Assembly: GCA_938074335.1 (NCBI GenBank)
Contig: CALJEL010000104.1
Span: 1 to 39,037 of the forward strand
Direction: 5' to 3'
DNA: 39,037 nucleotides
Source: an uncultured bacterium
GTDB taxonomy: Bacteria; Nitrospirota; Thermodesulfovibrionia; Thermodesulfovibrionales; CALJEL01
Positions within the stretch are counted from its first letter, which is position 1, and each line of letters begins with the position of its first letter. Position numbers and translations under genes: made by a program. The notes beneath the pieces were generated by a model. The model did no database searches. It worked only from the letters and a program-made list of their open reading frames with translations, and was not told where the DNA came from. Positions 24,745 through 32,001 of the stretch are shown here, piece after piece.

Positions 24745-25271
24745 GTGGTTTTGGTAGTGGTGGGTATTTTGACTGTAGTAACTGTGGCATCTGCTCAGGA
24801 ACCGACAAAGGTTGTATCAGCTAATCCTGTAGGTCTTGTTTTTGGGATGGCCAATGTGGAATACCAGCAGAATATATTAATAAGAGTTCTGCATGGGCTT
24901 TGAGAGGTCTATATTGGGGTTATGAGACAGGATCTTGGAGTTGGAGCGCTATTGAGGCAGGAGGAAGTTATAGAGGTTTCTTTGGTCCCACAGCACCAGC
25001 AGGTGGTTACTGGGGTGTTGGAGCAGAGGCGTTAAGTTTATCAGCGGACTACTCCCCAACTGGAGGAACAACGGAAAGTGCTTCAGCCCTCTTTTTTGGT
25101 CCTAAAGTTGAAGTAGGGTATAGATGGCTTTTAGGAGACAAAAAGAATTTTGCAATTGGCATAGGTGGAGAAGTGGGGTATTACTTTGGGAGTATAGAGA
25201 TTTTAGGTGAAAAAATGCCTTTTAGTGGTGTAGCATTTGGCATACCGGTAAGCATTGGTTATGCATGGTAA
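24745..25271 (+). pseudogene. Outer-membrane-type beta-barrel protein gene with a frameshift
   Basis: The first frame opens at a GTG with no good Shine-Dalgarno and encodes a signal peptide (VVLVVVGILTVVTVASAQEP) then NPVGLVFGMANVEYQQNIL, stopping at 24901. The next frame continues smoothly: NKSSAWALRGLYWGYETGSW, then alternating polar/hydrophobic strands rich in Gly, Tyr and Trp, ending with IPVSIGYAW, an aromatic C-terminus typical of outer-membrane proteins. Adding one A in TTAATAAG (about 24879) restores one frame of about 175 residues. Either a real mutation or an assembly error. The gene's own 5' end may have been replaced by the hairpin repeat just upstream. Confidence 0.75.
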
Positions 25272-25361
25272 CAAATAACTTATCCTGAGACTAAATGCTC
25301 GCACTAGTAGATAACAGTAGGCTAAAAGAAGAGCACATTAATTGGCAAAGGCTTTTACTTC

Positions 25362-25401
25362 TTCACTAATTCACTAACACACTAAGTCACTAATTCACTT
25401 C
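25362..25401. repeat. Five tandem octamers, TTCACTAA type
   Basis: Units in register: TTCACTAA, TTCACTAA, CACACTAA, GTCACTAA, TTCACTTC. The period is exactly 8. The reverse complement of the unit (TTAGTGAA) is the core of the repeat at 2467-2512. The array ends 19 bases before the formyltransferase gene. The preceding bases 25272-25361 hold nothing I can identify. Confidence 0.8.
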
Positions 25402-25420
25402 GTATATAGCCCGCAGCTCT

Positions 25421-26233
25421 ATGAATCTGGTATTATTTTACATGCTTATTGGATGGTTTTCCACAGGAAGGGATGAGGAGGCAAGGAGGCTTCTTGAGGC
25501 GGTTCTGGAAGAAAGGTCCAGGGGCCTAAGAATAGATATAGCCTTTATATTCTGTAACAGACAAAGGGGTGAATCCTCTTTTACAGATAGATTTCTTGAT
25601 TATGCAGAATCTCAGGGATTAAATACCATAACACTGTCCTCTAAAAACTTCCTGCCAGAACTAAGAGTCCGTAATAAGGAACTGTGGAGGGAAGAATATC
25701 ATAAGGAGGTCTGGAGGTTAATTAAAAACTATAAAGTAGAATTCTCTTTTCTTGCTGGATATATGCTGATTGCGGGCAGGACATTAATAGATGCTCACAG
25801 GATGCTTAATCTCCATCCGGCTATTCCTGGAGGCCCGAAGGGCTCCTGGCAGGAGGTCCTGTGGGAATTAATAAGAACAAATGCTCGGTACGCAGGTGCC
25901 CAGATACATCTTGTAACTCCAGAGCTTGATGAAGGCCCTGCTGTTAGCTTCTGCAAATTCAGCATAAAGACACCTGAGTTTGAACCCCTCTGGAGGAGAC
26001 TTCAAGAAGACCTCTCAACCATCTCCTTTGAAGAGCTCCAGAATAGATATAAAGAAGAATATCCTCTTTTTAAAAAGATAAGACAGGAAGAATTTTTGAG
26101 GGAGATACCCCTTATTGTCATGACACTGAAGATGCTTTCTGAAAGTGCAGATGTGATAGGATCTTCTATTATGAAAGGAGGAATAGACTTAAGTGAAGAG
26201 GTCAATAAGTACCTTAAAACTCATAGCCTTTGA
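25421..26233 (+). CDS. Formyltransferase-fold protein (PurN-like), 270 aa
   Basis: Related to glycinamide ribonucleotide formyltransferase, which transfers formyl from 10-formyl-tetrahydrofolate. Seen: IGWFSTGRDE at the start of the fold, AGYMLIAG, then NLHPAIPGGPKG containing the catalytic Asn and His, and LDEGPAV with the catalytic Asp. The substrate-binding N-terminal loop of PurN (SGxGS) is not conserved and the C-terminal third (helical, residues about 190-270) is unlike PurN, so the substrate may differ. A second ATG at 25442 matches the usual start of such folds; no Shine-Dalgarno marks either. It overlaps the HAD gene by 41 bases. Confidence 0.72.
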   Translation: MNLVLFYMLIGWFSTGRDEEARRLLEAVLEERSRGLRIDIAFIFCNRQRGESSFTDRFLDYAESQGLNTITLSSKNFLPELRVRNKELWREEYHKEVWRLIKNYKVEFSFLAGYMLIAGRTLIDAHRMLNLHPAIPGGPKGSWQEVLWELIRTNARYAGAQIHLVTPELDEGPAVSFCKFSIKTPEFEPLWRRLQEDLSTISFEELQNRYKEEYPLFKKIRQEEFLREIPLIVMTLKMLSESADVIGSSIMKGGIDLSEEVNKYLKTHSL

Positions 26234-27170
26234 CCTTGAAGGGCCCCTGTCACCCCAGGATAACGCCTATGAGGTAATGGGACTTACAGAGAAGGGTTAC
26301 GAGCTTTTTGAAAGACTTTCAAAATACGATGACCTGCTCACACTGGAGGAAAGACCAGATTATGAGCCAGGTGACACCCTTTATCTTATTATTCCCTTTC
26401 TGCTTGCAGAGGGAATCACGGTTGAAGATATCCTGAAGGTCTCTCAAAGGGCAGGGCTTACACCTGGTGCAAAAGAGACCATTGATTACCTCAGGGAAAA
26501 GGGGGTTCAGGTGGTCATCATATCTACAAGTTATGAACCCCATGCTCACCATATAGGCTTAAGGCTGGGTATTCCAAAAGAATTTATAGCATGCACACCC
26601 TTTAGAACAGATAGAATGAGTCTATCAAAAGAGGAGAAAGAATTTATTCTTTCAGAGAAAAAAAGCATACTCCATTTATCTACCAATGACGACGAAGGGC
26701 TCAAAAAAACACTTGATAATTTTTATCTTAAAGAATTGCCTTCCTTAAATATTTATAAAGAGATCAAGAAGATAAAGGTTGTGGGTGGAAGAAGAAAGGT
26801 GGAGGCATTGATAAGTTTCATGGAAAGATTTAATGCTCAGCCCTCAGAGACAGCTTGCATTGGTGACAGCATCACTGACTTCAGGATGCTTGATTATATT
26901 AATAAAAATGGGGGCCTTGCCATAGTGTTTAATGGAAATGAATATTCCCTTCACTATGGGACAGTGGCGGTGGCATCAGAAAACCTTATGTCTATTATCC
27001 CTCCAATAGAAGGCTTTTATAATTATGGATATGAGGGTCTAAGAGACCTCAAAACCCTTTCAGGTGCTTATTATTCCCTCATCTGTGAGGCAGAAGACAT
27101 GGATAGCCTTATATCAATCCACAAGCTGATGAGGAGGAAGATTCGTGGAAGGGCAGCCCAGCTCGGATAA
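26193..27170 (+). CDS. HAD-superfamily phosphatase-like protein, COG4030 type, 325 aa
   Basis: The nucleophile motif is FDLEGPLSPQDNAYEVM (Asp14, with Glu16 where most phosphatases have Asp). Motif II is VVIISTSYEP and the acidic motif IV is CIGDSITDFRML. The DLEG start followed by PLSPQDNAYE is the mark of a mainly archaeal HAD group (COG4030, which includes a protein named EhaR in methanogens; this recall is from memory). A GTG start at 26193 is fixed by AAAGGAGG 11 bases upstream, inside the formyltransferase gene, so translation is coupled. Phosphatase activity is likely; substrate unknown. Confidence 0.75.
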   Translation: MKRSISTLKLIAFDLEGPLSPQDNAYEVMGLTEKGYELFERLSKYDDLLTLEERPDYEPGDTLYLIIPFLLAEGITVEDILKVSQRAGLTPGAKETIDYLREKGVQVVIISTSYEPHAHHIGLRLGIPKEFIACTPFRTDRMSLSKEEKEFILSEKKSILHLSTNDDEGLKKTLDNFYLKELPSLNIYKEIKKIKVVGGRRKVEALISFMERFNAQPSETACIGDSITDFRMLDYINKNGGLAIVFNGNEYSLHYGTVAVASENLMSIIPPIEGFYNYGYEGLRDLKTLSGAYYSLICEAEDMDSLISIHKLMRRKIRGRAAQLG

Positions 27171-27192
27171 AAAAACTTGCACCTCACAGGTG
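27171..27192 (+). repeat. TGCACCT hairpin repeat, copy 3 (partial)
   Basis: AAAAACTTGCACCT, loop CAC, AGGTG: the left arm is as in the other copies but the right arm stops after five bases. It directly follows the HAD stop codon and precedes the kinase start by 15 bases. Confidence 0.6.
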
Positions 27193-27207
27193 ACGGATGG
27201 ATCTACC

Positions 27208-28098
27208 ATGATAATGGGTCTTGGTGCACTTAATATGGATTACCTGTTTCAGGTAAAGGAATTCATTATTGATGGCGAGACCTTTATAGAGGAATTTTAC
27301 AGATCACCTGGCGGTAGCGCAGCAAATACAATAGCAATACTTTCACAGCTTGGTATCTCTTCTTCTTTTTTTGGTGTCACAGGTAATGATCAGGATGGAG
27401 ACCTGATTGAAGGATCACTGAGGGTAAAAGGAGTTCATGTACATATTCATAGACTTAAAGGTCCAACAGGAAGGGCCTTTATCTTTGTTGATAAACTTGG
27501 AAGACGTTCTATCTATGTACTGCCAGGTGTAAACCTTTTGCTCAAAGATATTGATTATCCTGATTCCCGTGATTTTCAATGGGTCCATGTAACAAGCCTT
27601 GTGGGAGAGGAGGCCTTTCACAGACAGTCAGAATGGATACTCAGGCTTCCAGATAATATAAAGGTCAGCTTTTCACCTGGTATGATATATGTAAAATATG
27701 GCCTGAAAAGCCTGGAGCCTCTGTTGAAAAAAGCCTATATCTTATTTCTTAATAGGGATGAGCTTGGTCTGTTATTTCCTTCAGAAGACCTTAAAGAGGC
27801 AATAAAAAAACTCCACAATCTCGGTCCTGAGTTTGTCACTGTAACCCTTGGCAGTGAGGGTGCCCTTTTAAGTTTTAGTGGTGAGCTTTACTATCAGAAA
27901 ACTCTTTCTACAGAGGTTATAGACACAACAGGAGCAGGTGATGCCTTTTCAGCAGGAGTGCTTTATGGACTGATTAAGGGTCTTGATATTTCTAAATGCG
28001 GCCTTATTGGGAGTTATCTTGCTGGAAAGGTCCTCAGGACATGGGGAGCCCATATAGATGTAACAGAAGCTGAAGTAAGAGCTACAACAGTGCGATAG
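27208..28098 (+). CDS. PfkB-family (ribokinase-like) kinase, 296 aa
   Basis: Phosphorylates a sugar or nucleoside with ATP. Seen: GALNMDYLFQV and the GGSAANTIAILSQLG loop near the N-terminus (substrate binding), and DTTGAGDAFSAGVLYGL with the catalytic Asp near the C-terminus. The chosen ATG (27208) is preceded by GGATGG; an in-frame start further upstream would translate the hairpin repeat. ATG at 27214 is equally possible. Sits after the formyltransferase and HAD genes, probably as one operon. The final codons (ACA GTG CGA TAG) are read from octamer array 2, which supplies the stop. Substrate unknown. Confidence 0.83.
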   Translation: MIMGLGALNMDYLFQVKEFIIDGETFIEEFYRSPGGSAANTIAILSQLGISSSFFGVTGNDQDGDLIEGSLRVKGVHVHIHRLKGPTGRAFIFVDKLGRRSIYVLPGVNLLLKDIDYPDSRDFQWVHVTSLVGEEAFHRQSEWILRLPDNIKVSFSPGMIYVKYGLKSLEPLLKKAYILFLNRDELGLLFPSEDLKEAIKKLHNLGPEFVTVTLGSEGALLSFSGELYYQKTLSTEVIDTTGAGDAFSAGVLYGLIKGLDISKCGLIGSYLAGKVLRTWGAHIDVTEAEVRATTVR

Positions 28099-28300
28099 TG
28101 CGATAGTGCGACAGATAGAGCAGCAGACCAGTAGAGCAGTAGTGCAGTAGGTAGCCGTAGGCTTCCAGCCTGCGAAAATGGTGGAAATACAAAAAAAACG
28201 CATTGAACAGGCTGGAAGCCTGTTTCTACCATCTTGCGGCTACCAACTGTTGCTCTACTGCTCTGTTATTGCCTGTCGCTCTGTCGCACTGTCGCACTAC
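28088..28300. repeat. Octamer array 2: inverted octamer arms around a REP-like pair
   Basis: Left arm: AGTGCGAT AGTGCGAT AGTGCGAC, then AGATAGAGCAGCAGACCAG and AGAGCAGT AGTGCAGT (28089-28149). Right arm (28246-28300), read on the minus strand: AGTGCGAC AGTGCGAC AGAGCGAC AGGCAATA ACAGAGCAGT AGAGCAAC. The arms thus mirror each other, with GTGCGAC units outermost and GAGCAGT units innermost. The core is the REP-like pair at 28151-28243. The left edge supplies the kinase stop codon and the right edge runs into the truncated toxin gene. Confidence 0.85.
28151..28243. repeat. REP-like palindrome pair with GTAGCCGYA ends
   Basis: The element begins GTAGCCGTA and ends with the inverted TGCGGCTAC. 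Inside are two hairpins: AGGCT-TCC-AGCCT (28159-28171) and AACAGGCT-GGA-AGCCTGTT (28206-28224). A 5' GTAG next to a hairpin is the hallmark of REP elements moved by RAYT (Y1) transposases, and two inverted REPs together resemble a BIME. No RAYT gene is in the window. Confidence 0.7.
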
Positions 28301-28471
28301 TTTATCCTTTGCACCATAATCCGAGATGACCCAAAAATCAAGGTCATATGATATTCTGTGCCCAAGCTGCAGAGCAAGGCCTGTGCCAATGCCAAGATAA
28401 AAAGGTTCAAGAAAACCTCTTATAGTTTCTATTACCTCTACAGTTTCTGTGGTAATGACTTCTTCAAACAC
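28301..28471 (-). pseudogene. Truncated AbiEii/AbiGii-type nucleotidyltransferase toxin gene
   Basis: The start (ATG 28471) overlaps the antitoxin-like gene. Fifty-odd codons match the N-terminus of the family: LEPFYLGIGTGLALQLGHRISYDLDFW, where family members read FYLAGGTALALQLGHR-S-DLDFF (the NTase motif). Here the GG is IG and, after SDYGAKDK, the reading frame enters octamer array 2 (VVRQCDRATGNN...) and stops at 28226. More than two thirds of a normal toxin of this family is missing, so activity is not expected. Confidence 0.72.
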
Positions 28472-28725
28472 CTTATCTCCTCTTGAGGAATATTAAAATA
28501 AATAGCCCAGAAATTTGCTGTCTTCTTTTTAATATTCCTTGAGGTTTTTATAGTTGATATAATCTCATCATCACTGTAAAGCCTTCTTAGTTCCTTTATA
28601 TCCCTTTCATCTCCAAAGTTCAGGACCCTCTCAATGATATATCTTTTATGCCTTTTTATATTTATCTCTGCTGCATCCCAGAAAAGGAGGGGATTATATA
28701 ATCTTTTTGGATCTTTAGAACCCAT
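28438..28725 (-). CDS. DUF6922-like antitoxin-type protein, 95 aa
   Basis: A small protein with LLFWDAAEINIKRHKRYIIERVLNFGD, then a segment with STIKTSRNIKKKTANFWAIYF and a final NIPQEEIRCL. This layout (FWD, ERVL-GD, KTANFWA-YFNIP-EEI-CL) is that of small proteins encoded directly upstream of AbiEii-type nucleotidyltransferase toxins. It would be the partner of the truncated gene at 28301-28471, with which it overlaps by 34 bases. It overlaps the UbiD gene end by 11 bases, so it is at the tail of the isc-ubiD transcript. Intact although its partner is broken. Confidence 0.7.
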   Translation of the reverse strand: MGSKDPKRLYNPLLFWDAAEINIKRHKRYIIERVLNFGDERDIKELRRLYSDDEIISTIKTSRNIKKKTANFWAIYFNIPQEEIRCLKKSLPQKL

Positions 28726-30157
28726 ACTCCTTCCACCTTTGTGTTACAAGCTCCACTATCTCAGGAGACATCTTTATCTCAGGTGGCCATGGCCTTGTGA
28801 ATCCTTCAGAAGGCCATTTCTTTGTAGCATCTATGCCCATCTTACCACCATAGGCTGGCAGTGGAGAGGCATGCTCAAGGACATCAAGGGGCCCCTCAAG
28901 TATCACCACATCCCTCTTTGGATCCACATTATTTCCTATCCTCCAGAGGACCTCTGAAAGGTCCTGGATATTCACATCCTTATCCATGACTATAATTATC
29001 TTTGTAAAGCTCATCTGTCCCATTCCCCAGAGGGCATACATCACCTTTCTTGCATGACCTGGATATTGTTTATTAATTGAGACTATGGCAATGTTATGAA
29101 ATACACCTTCAATGGGAAGGTTCATATCTACTATCTCTGGAAGCTGTTTTTTAATAAGAGGAAGGAATATCCTCTCAGTTGCCTTTGCTATAAAGCAGTC
29201 CTCCATCGGGGGCTTTCCAACAATAGTGGCAGGATATATGGCATCCTTTCTGTGGGTTATGCATGTTATATGAAACACGGGGAATTCATCCTGCAGTGAA
29301 TAATACCCTGTATGATCACCAAAGGGTCCTTCTATCCTTCTAATGAAGGGCTCACAATACCCCTCAAGAACAATCTCTGCATTTGCTGGAACCTCAAGGT
29401 CTACTGTCTCGCATTTAACAAGCTCCACTGGCTCCTGCCTCAAGAATCCTGCAAGGAGCATCTCATCAATCCCTTCAGGAAGGGGTGCGGTTGCGGAATA
29501 GATTGTGGCAGGGTCAGAGCCAATGGCAACAGCCACCTCAAGTCTCTGTCCCATTGCCTCAGCCTTTCTGTAATGCCTTGCACCATCCTTGTGCATGTGC
29601 CAGTGCATTCCTGTGGTCCTTTCATCATAGACCTGCATCCTGTACATACCGCAGTTCCTTATGCCAGTTTCAGGGTCCTTTGTAAAGACCATAGGCAATG
29701 TAATGAACCTTCCACCATCAAGGGGCCATGTCTTCAGAATAGGAAATATATCAAGGGAAGGATTGTCCTTTATAATCACCTCCTTGCAGGGTCCTGACTT
29801 TACATATCTGGGAAGAAAATCAGAGATTCTTTTAAGCTTTGGAAGCATCTTGAGCTTCTCAATTATATTTGTCGGGATCTCTGGCTCAAGGAACTCAAGC
29901 ATCCTCTGGCCTATCTGATCAAGATCATCCACCTCCAGGGCAAGCCTCATCCTCTCAAAAGAACCAAAGAGATTTACAACACAGGGAAACCTTGAACCCC
30001 TGGGTCTTTCAAACAGGAGGGCAGGCCCTCCACTTTTTACTATCCTGTCATTAATCTCTGCTATCTCAAGGACAGGATCAACCTCAACAGATATTCTCTT
30101 AAGAAGTCCTCTATCTTCAAGAACCCTTATGAATTCCCTCAGGTCTTTATAAGCCAT
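28715..30157 (-). CDS. UbiD-family prFMN-dependent decarboxylase, 480 aa
   Basis: UbiD enzymes (de)carboxylate aromatic or conjugated acids with prenylated FMN made by UbiX. Typical blocks: YKDLREFIRVLEDRG, PALLFERPRG, GMYRMQVYDERTTGMHWH near the active-site Arg, and EGPFGDHTGYYS with acidic residues of the Glu-Arg-Glu network. Length is normal. In organisms using futalosine, one UbiD homologue serves the late menaquinone steps; mqnB in this window makes that plausible but other substrates cannot be excluded. ATG at 30157; a TTG two codons upstream is possible. It stands 10 bases after iscU. Confidence 0.85.
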   Translation of the reverse strand: MAYKDLREFIRVLEDRGLLKRISVEVDPVLEIAEINDRIVKSGGPALLFERPRGSRFPCVVNLFGSFERMRLALEVDDLDQIGQRMLEFLEPEIPTNIIEKLKMLPKLKRISDFLPRYVKSGPCKEVIIKDNPSLDIFPILKTWPLDGGRFITLPMVFTKDPETGIRNCGMYRMQVYDERTTGMHWHMHKDGARHYRKAEAMGQRLEVAVAIGSDPATIYSATAPLPEGIDEMLLAGFLRQEPVELVKCETVDLEVPANAEIVLEGYCEPFIRRIEGPFGDHTGYYSLQDEFPVFHITCITHRKDAIYPATIVGKPPMEDCFIAKATERIFLPLIKKQLPEIVDMNLPIEGVFHNIAIVSINKQYPGHARKVMYALWGMGQMSFTKIIIVMDKDVNIQDLSEVLWRIGNNVDPKRDVVILEGPLDVLEHASPLPAYGGKMGIDATKKWPSEGFTRPWPPEIKMSPEIVELVTQRWKEYGF

Positions 30158-30167
30158 ACTCAACTCT

Positions 30168-30539
30168 TCATTTCTTCACTTTTGAAAGATAGTCCTCAAT
30201 TGCCTTTTTTAGGGCATCTGCACCGAGATTAGAGCAGTGCATCTTCTGAGGTGGAAGCCCATCAAGTGCATCGGCTACAGTCTCCTTTGAGATCTTTAAG
30301 GCCTCATCAAGGGTCTTGCCCTTCACCATCTCTGTGATCATACTGCTGACAGCAATGGCTGCACCACAGCCAAAGGTCTGAAATTTTGCATCCACAATCC
30401 TATCTCCATCTACCTTTATATAAAGCTTCATCACATCTCCACAAACAGGGTTTCCCTCTGTTCCAATACCATCTGCGTCTGGCATCTCTCCCACATTTCT
30501 TGGATTCATGAAGTGATCCATTACCTTCTGACTGTACAT
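30168..30539 (-). CDS. iscU: IscU/NifU-type Fe-S scaffold protein, 123 aa
   Basis: Assembles Fe-S clusters for transfer to target proteins. The three ligand cysteines and the Asp are intact: NPVCGD (Cys33, Asp35), FGCGAA (Cys58) and MHCSNL (Cys102, His101). Length is that of the bare NifU-N domain. A strong Shine-Dalgarno (GGAGG) precedes the ATG. It lies 14 bases after the IscS homologue, the normal arrangement for partners. Confidence 0.95.
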   Translation of the reverse strand: MYSQKVMDHFMNPRNVGEMPDADGIGTEGNPVCGDVMKLYIKVDGDRIVDAKFQTFGCGAAIAVSSMITEMVKGKTLDEALKISKETVADALDGLPPQKMHCSNLGADALKKAIEDYLSKVKK

Positions 30540-30553
30540 AATTAAAACCTCCT

Positions 30554-31747
30554 TTATTCCGGTTTACAGGCAGGTGAACCTGCCTCCTGCCATCCCTTTT
30601 GATAGGGTGATATCTCTCTGAGTCTTTTTATTATCTGAGGAAATTCATTAATAAAATAGTCAATCTCCTCATCGGTATTATCCTTTCCAAGGCTGAATAC
30701 CACAGAACCCTGAGCAAGCTGGGCAGGGATACCCATGCTTAAAAGTATGGGCGATGCCTTTAAAGCCTTACTTGAGCAGGCAGAGCCACTGGCACCATAA
30801 ATTCCCTTAGCAGCAAGCATAAGGAGCATTGCCTCACCTTCAATATATTCAACGCAAAAACTTGCATGACCTGGAAGCCTCTCAGCTGGATGGCCTGTGT
30901 AGTAGATATTTTCAACCCTTGAGGTGATCTCACTCACGAGCCTGTCCCTGAGTTTTTTCACATGTGCCATTCTCTGTGCCAATTCATTTCTTGCAAGCTC
31001 TGCAGCTACACCCATCCCTACTATTGCAGGTACATTCTCTGTGCCAGCACGCCTTCCACCTTCCTGAATCCCACCGTATATCAATGGCACTATCCTGAGA
31101 CCTTCTCTTACATAAAGGGCAGCAGCACCTTTTGGTCCATAAAATTGATGGGCTGCCATGCTGAGGAGGTCAATTCCAAGCTCCCTCACATCTACATGGA
31201 TATTACCGGTTGAAGCAACGGCATCTGTATGAAAGACAATATTATGCTCCTTTGCTATCCTTGCTATTTCCTTTACAGGCTGTATTGTGCCAACCTCACT
31301 GCTTGCATGAATAATGGATATGAGGGTGGTCTCCTTTGTAATGGACTTTTTAACTGTATCAGGATCAACCATGCCATATTTATCAACAGGAAGAAAGGTC
31401 ACTGTAAAACCATTCTTTTCAAGAAACCTTGCAGAATTCAGGATTGAATGGTGCTCCACCTTTGACACAAGCACATGTCTTCCCTCATTCTGCCTTGCAA
31501 GGGCAATTCCCCTGAGGGCAAAATTATTAGATTCCGCACCACTTGAGGTGAATATAATCTCAGAGGGTTTGCAGTTTATCAATGAGGCAACCTGCTCTCT
31601 TGCCTTCTCTATTGCCTCCTTTGCCCTTACACCGAGGTCATAGACACTCTGGGGATTTCCGAATTCCTCCTTAAAATAAGGAAGCATTGCCTCAAAGACC
31701 CTCGGGTCAAGTGGGTTTGTTGCTACATGGTCGAAATAGCATTTCAT
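30554..31747 (-). CDS. IscS/NifS-family protein lacking the PLP lysine, 397 aa
   Basis: Cysteine desulfurases use PLP to take sulfur from cysteine for IscU. The fold is complete: [62 protein letters not shown], and the mobile loop ASGSACSS with the sulfur-carrying Cys324. The residue that forms the Schiff base with PLP, the Lys of AH-K-YGPKG, is Gln201 (codon CAA). The Gln that contacts the cofactor oxygen is Ala178, and the Arg of the S-R-FSLG substrate-carboxylate site is Val350. Known precedent: the Archaeoglobus fulgidus IscS has Asp in place of this Lys and lacks desulfurase activity. The gene is intact with good signals. An unusual sulfur source or a scaffold role is inferred. Confidence 0.85.
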   Translation of the reverse strand: MKCYFDHVATNPLDPRVFEAMLPYFKEEFGNPQSVYDLGVRAKEAIEKAREQVASLINCKPSEIIFTSSGAESNNFALRGIALARQNEGRHVLVSKVEHHSILNSARFLEKNGFTVTFLPVDKYGMVDPDTVKKSITKETTLISIIHASSEVGTIQPVKEIARIAKEHNIVFHTDAVASTGNIHVDVRELGIDLLSMAAHQFYGPKGAAALYVREGLRIVPLIYGGIQEGGRRAGTENVPAIVGMGVAAELARNELAQRMAHVKKLRDRLVSEITSRVENIYYTGHPAERLPGHASFCVEYIEGEAMLLMLAAKGIYGASGSACSSKALKASPILLSMGIPAQLAQGSVVFSLGKDNTDEEIDYFINEFPQIIKRLREISPYQKGWQEAGSPACKPE

Positions 31748-32001
31748 TTTATCCTCCTTATGTAGAACTTAAAAAAATCTGTATCATCCTCAACTCCTAT
31801 GAACTCATGTCCATTCTTCTCGCACCATTGAGGTATGTCCTCAAGTGCACCATCATAGTCAGTTATTATCTCAATTACCTGACCGGGCTCTACCTTCTTT
31901 ATCATCTCCTGTAATTTCAGCAGATGCATGGGACACATCATATAAACAATGTCTGCTGTCAGGTCTGCCTTAATATTTTCTACAAACTTGAGCTTTGACA
32001 T
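31744..32001 (-). CDS. TusA-like sulfurtransferase family protein, 85 aa
   Basis: TusA proteins carry persulfide sulfur on a CPxP-type cysteine. The motif here is MMCPMHLLKLQEMIKKV (Cys23-Pro24), then GQVIEIITDYDGALEDIPQWCEKNGHEFI, which matches the TusA fold (D-ALEDIP-WC-K-GHE). The proline two after CP is a His here. It overlaps iscS by 4 bases and iscR by 32, with a GGAAAGG signal before the ATG. The position between iscR and iscS suggests that it takes part in sulfur supply to IscU, perhaps replacing the missing desulfurase chemistry; this is inference. Confidence 0.85.
   Translation of the reverse strand: MSKLKFVENIKADLTADIVYMMCPMHLLKLQEMIKKVEPGQVIEIITDYDGALEDIPQWCEKNGHEFIGVEDDTDFFKFYIRRIK

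Noticed and set aside
27145-27207. Upstream in-frame start for the PfkB kinase
   Set aside because: It would translate the TGCACCT repeat (KKTCTSQV) and overlap the HAD gene; family homology begins near 27208.
28014-28232. Minus-strand frames covering the kinase 3' end and REP pair
   Set aside because: They encode repeat-derived sequence (GFQPVQ, AGSLRLPT) and oppose a clear PfkB gene.
28088-28300. CRISPR array
   Set aside because: Units are 8 bases with no spacers and arms are inverted; no cas genes are in the window.
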